Under the pieces are notes generated by a model. It was not told the origin of the DNA, did no database searches, and saw only the letters and a program-made list of their open reading frames with translations. From assembly GCA_937867335.1 (NCBI GenBank), contig CALMKX010000083.1, positions 1-36,093 of the forward strand: a stretch of 36,093 bases of DNA. Reading direction: 5' to 3'. The stretch comes from an uncultured Acidobacteriota bacterium. Its GTDB lineage: Bacteria; Acidobacteriota; Thermoanaerobaculia; Multivoradales; SZUA-115. The position numbers were made by a program, and so were the translations under genes. Below, piece after piece: positions 35,122 to 36,093 of this stretch. How positions within the stretch are numbered: position 1 is the stretch's first letter; the number at the start of each line of letters is the position of its first letter.

Positions 35122-36093
35122 ATGAGGCGTCTCTTGAAGCATGCCTGGCTGGGTCTGTTGCTGGCGGCGGGGTCGGCCGAGAGCGCGCCTCCGGTGGATC
35201 GCGGCCTCGCCGTGAAGAGCTTCCGGGAACAGCACGCTACGGCGATCCTCACCGAGCTCGCGGACTTCCTCGCCCTGCCGAACCTCGCCACGGATGCTCC
35301 GGCCATCCGCAAGAACGCCGAACACCTGAAGGCGATGCTCGAACGCCGGGGCCTCGCAGCCGAGTTGCTCGAGTCTCCCGGCTCGCCGCCGGCGGTGTTC
35401 GCCAGCCGCACCGTTGCCGGCGCCCGCCGGACGGTGGTGTTCTACGCCCACTACGACGGCCAGCCCACCGATGCCACCCAGTGGGTGAGCCCGCCCTTCA
35501 CCCCCACCCTCCTGAGCGGCCCGCGGGAAGCCGGAGGCCAGCCCCTGCCCTGGCCGGGAACGCCGGCGCCCTTGCCGCCGGAAGCGCGCCTCTACGCCCG
35601 CTCGGCAAGCGACGACAAGGCGCCCATCGTGGCCCTGCTGGCGGCGCTCGACGCCCTCGAGGCAGCGGGAGTGCCGCCGTCGGTGAACCTCAAGTTCTTC
35701 TTCGAGGGCGAGGAGGAAGCCGGCTCGCCCCACCTGGGGGAGATGCTGCGCGCCCACGCGGCACGGCTCGCTGCGGATGCCTGGCTGTTTCTCGACGGCC
35801 CGGCGCACCCCAGCCGGCGCCTGCAGGTGGTGTTCGGCGCCCGCGGCGTGATGGGTCTCGAGCTCACGCTGTACGGCCCCACCCGGGCGCTCCACAGCGG
35901 CCACTACGGCAACTGGGCACCCAACCCCGCCGTGGCCCTGGCCGAGCTGGTGGCCGGGCTGCGCAGCTCGGACGGCGAGATCAAAGTGGCCGGTTTCTAC
36001 GACTCCCTGCGCCCGCTCACGCCCGCGGATCGCGCCGCCCTCGCGGCCCTGCCGGACCCGGACGCCGAGCTGCGGGCCGAGGAACAGCTCGTT
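35122..36093 (+). CDS. M20-family metallopeptidase, signal-bearing (partial, runs off the right edge)
   Basis: The frame from ATG 35122, preceded by GGGGGGAGGG, is open for 324 codons to the window end. A short hydrophobic N-terminus (AWLGLLLAAGSAESA) suggests export. M20 metal-site segments are visible: VVFYAHYDGQPTD (H110, D112), ARSASDDKAPIVALLAALDA (D164/D165) and FFEGEEEAGSPHL (E197/E198, catalytic Glu and ligand). Later LQVVFGARGVMGLEL and TRALHSGHYGNWAPNP belong to the lid/dimerisation domain. The closest class is the dipeptidase/ArgE/carboxypeptidase group cleaving short peptides with a dinuclear zinc site. About 100-150 C-terminal residues would be expected beyond the window. Confidence 0.92.
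   Translation, partial: MRRLLKHAWLGLLLAAGSAESAPPVDRGLAVKSFREQHATAILTELADFLALPNLATDAPAIRKNAEHLKAMLERRGLAAELLESPGSPPAVFASRTVAGARRTVVFYAHYDGQPTDATQWVSPPFTPTLLSGPREAGGQPLPWPGTPAPLPPEARLYARSASDDKAPIVALLAALDALEAAGVPPSVNLKFFFEGEEEAGSPHLGEMLRAHAARLAADAWLFLDGPAHPSRRLQVVFGARGVMGLELTLYGPTRALHSGHYGNWAPNPAVALAELVAGLRSSDGEIKVAGFYDSLRPLTPADRAALAALPDPDAELRAEEQLV

Overview
The window is GC-rich bacterial chromosome (roughly two-thirds G+C by eye). Several features point to Acidobacteriota, perhaps a Thermoanaerobaculia-like lineage: an ECF sigma factor of the kinase-linked type next to a Ser/Thr kinase with a TPR sensor, a PadR regulator paired with a HAAS-type membrane protein, large secreted PKD/FN3/Calx-beta proteins, and Uma2 and VapBC modules. 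The taxonomic call is inference; no rRNA or other marker gene is present.

Layout. 1-2509: the tail of an unknown gene, a Uma2 nuclease-like protein, tRNA-Leu(GAG) and a radical SAM enzyme. 2767-8327: two large secreted multidomain proteins. 8455-10058: an accessory patch with a VapBC-like pair whose toxin has an in-frame amber codon, a decayed IS3-type fragment and an intact divergent VapBC pair. 10251-11492: PadR regulator plus HAAS-like membrane protein under a strong promoter that carries two matching dyads 31 bp apart. 11531-14797: Ser/Thr kinase-TPR receptor, which appears to start at a CTG codon, and its ECF sigma factor. 14873-17278: a secreted Asp-box (sialidase-fold) protein. 17630-31579: an eleven-gene, tightly packed operon that looks like a specialised-metabolite or unusual-lipid pathway. 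31634-36093: a secreted subtilisin-like protease, a YceI-family protein and the start of an M20 peptidase.

The operon at 17630-31579 is the main point of interest. In order it encodes an MFS exporter, a fatty acyl-AMP ligase (FAAL), an ACP fused to a PLP alpha-oxoamine synthase, a small nucleotidyltransferase, an asparagine-synthetase homologue that has lost the glutaminase nucleophile, a Nudix protein, a protein with a nucleoside-diphosphate-kinase-like domain, a complete glutamine-dependent asparagine-synthetase homologue, a cytochrome P450, an extended SDR and a methyltransferase. Most junctions are 4-nt stop/start overlaps or very short gaps. The simplest reading is that FAAL loads a fatty acid onto the fused ACP, the oxoamine synthase condenses it with an amino acid to give a sphingoid-like 2-amino-3-ketone, the SDR and P450 adjust oxidation state, the two AsnB-type enzymes form amides, the methyltransferase caps and the MFS protein exports. 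The nucleotidyltransferase, Nudix and NDK-like proteins have no obvious place in such a route and suggest a nucleotide-linked intermediate or nucleotidyl modification. I do not recognise a characterised pathway with this gene set.

A second theme is secretion. Two otherwise unrelated exported proteins (Asp-box protein and subtilase) end in the same domain of about 175-180 residues, and the PKD protein ends in a short DGFESGD tail. Both may be cell-surface or sorting elements.
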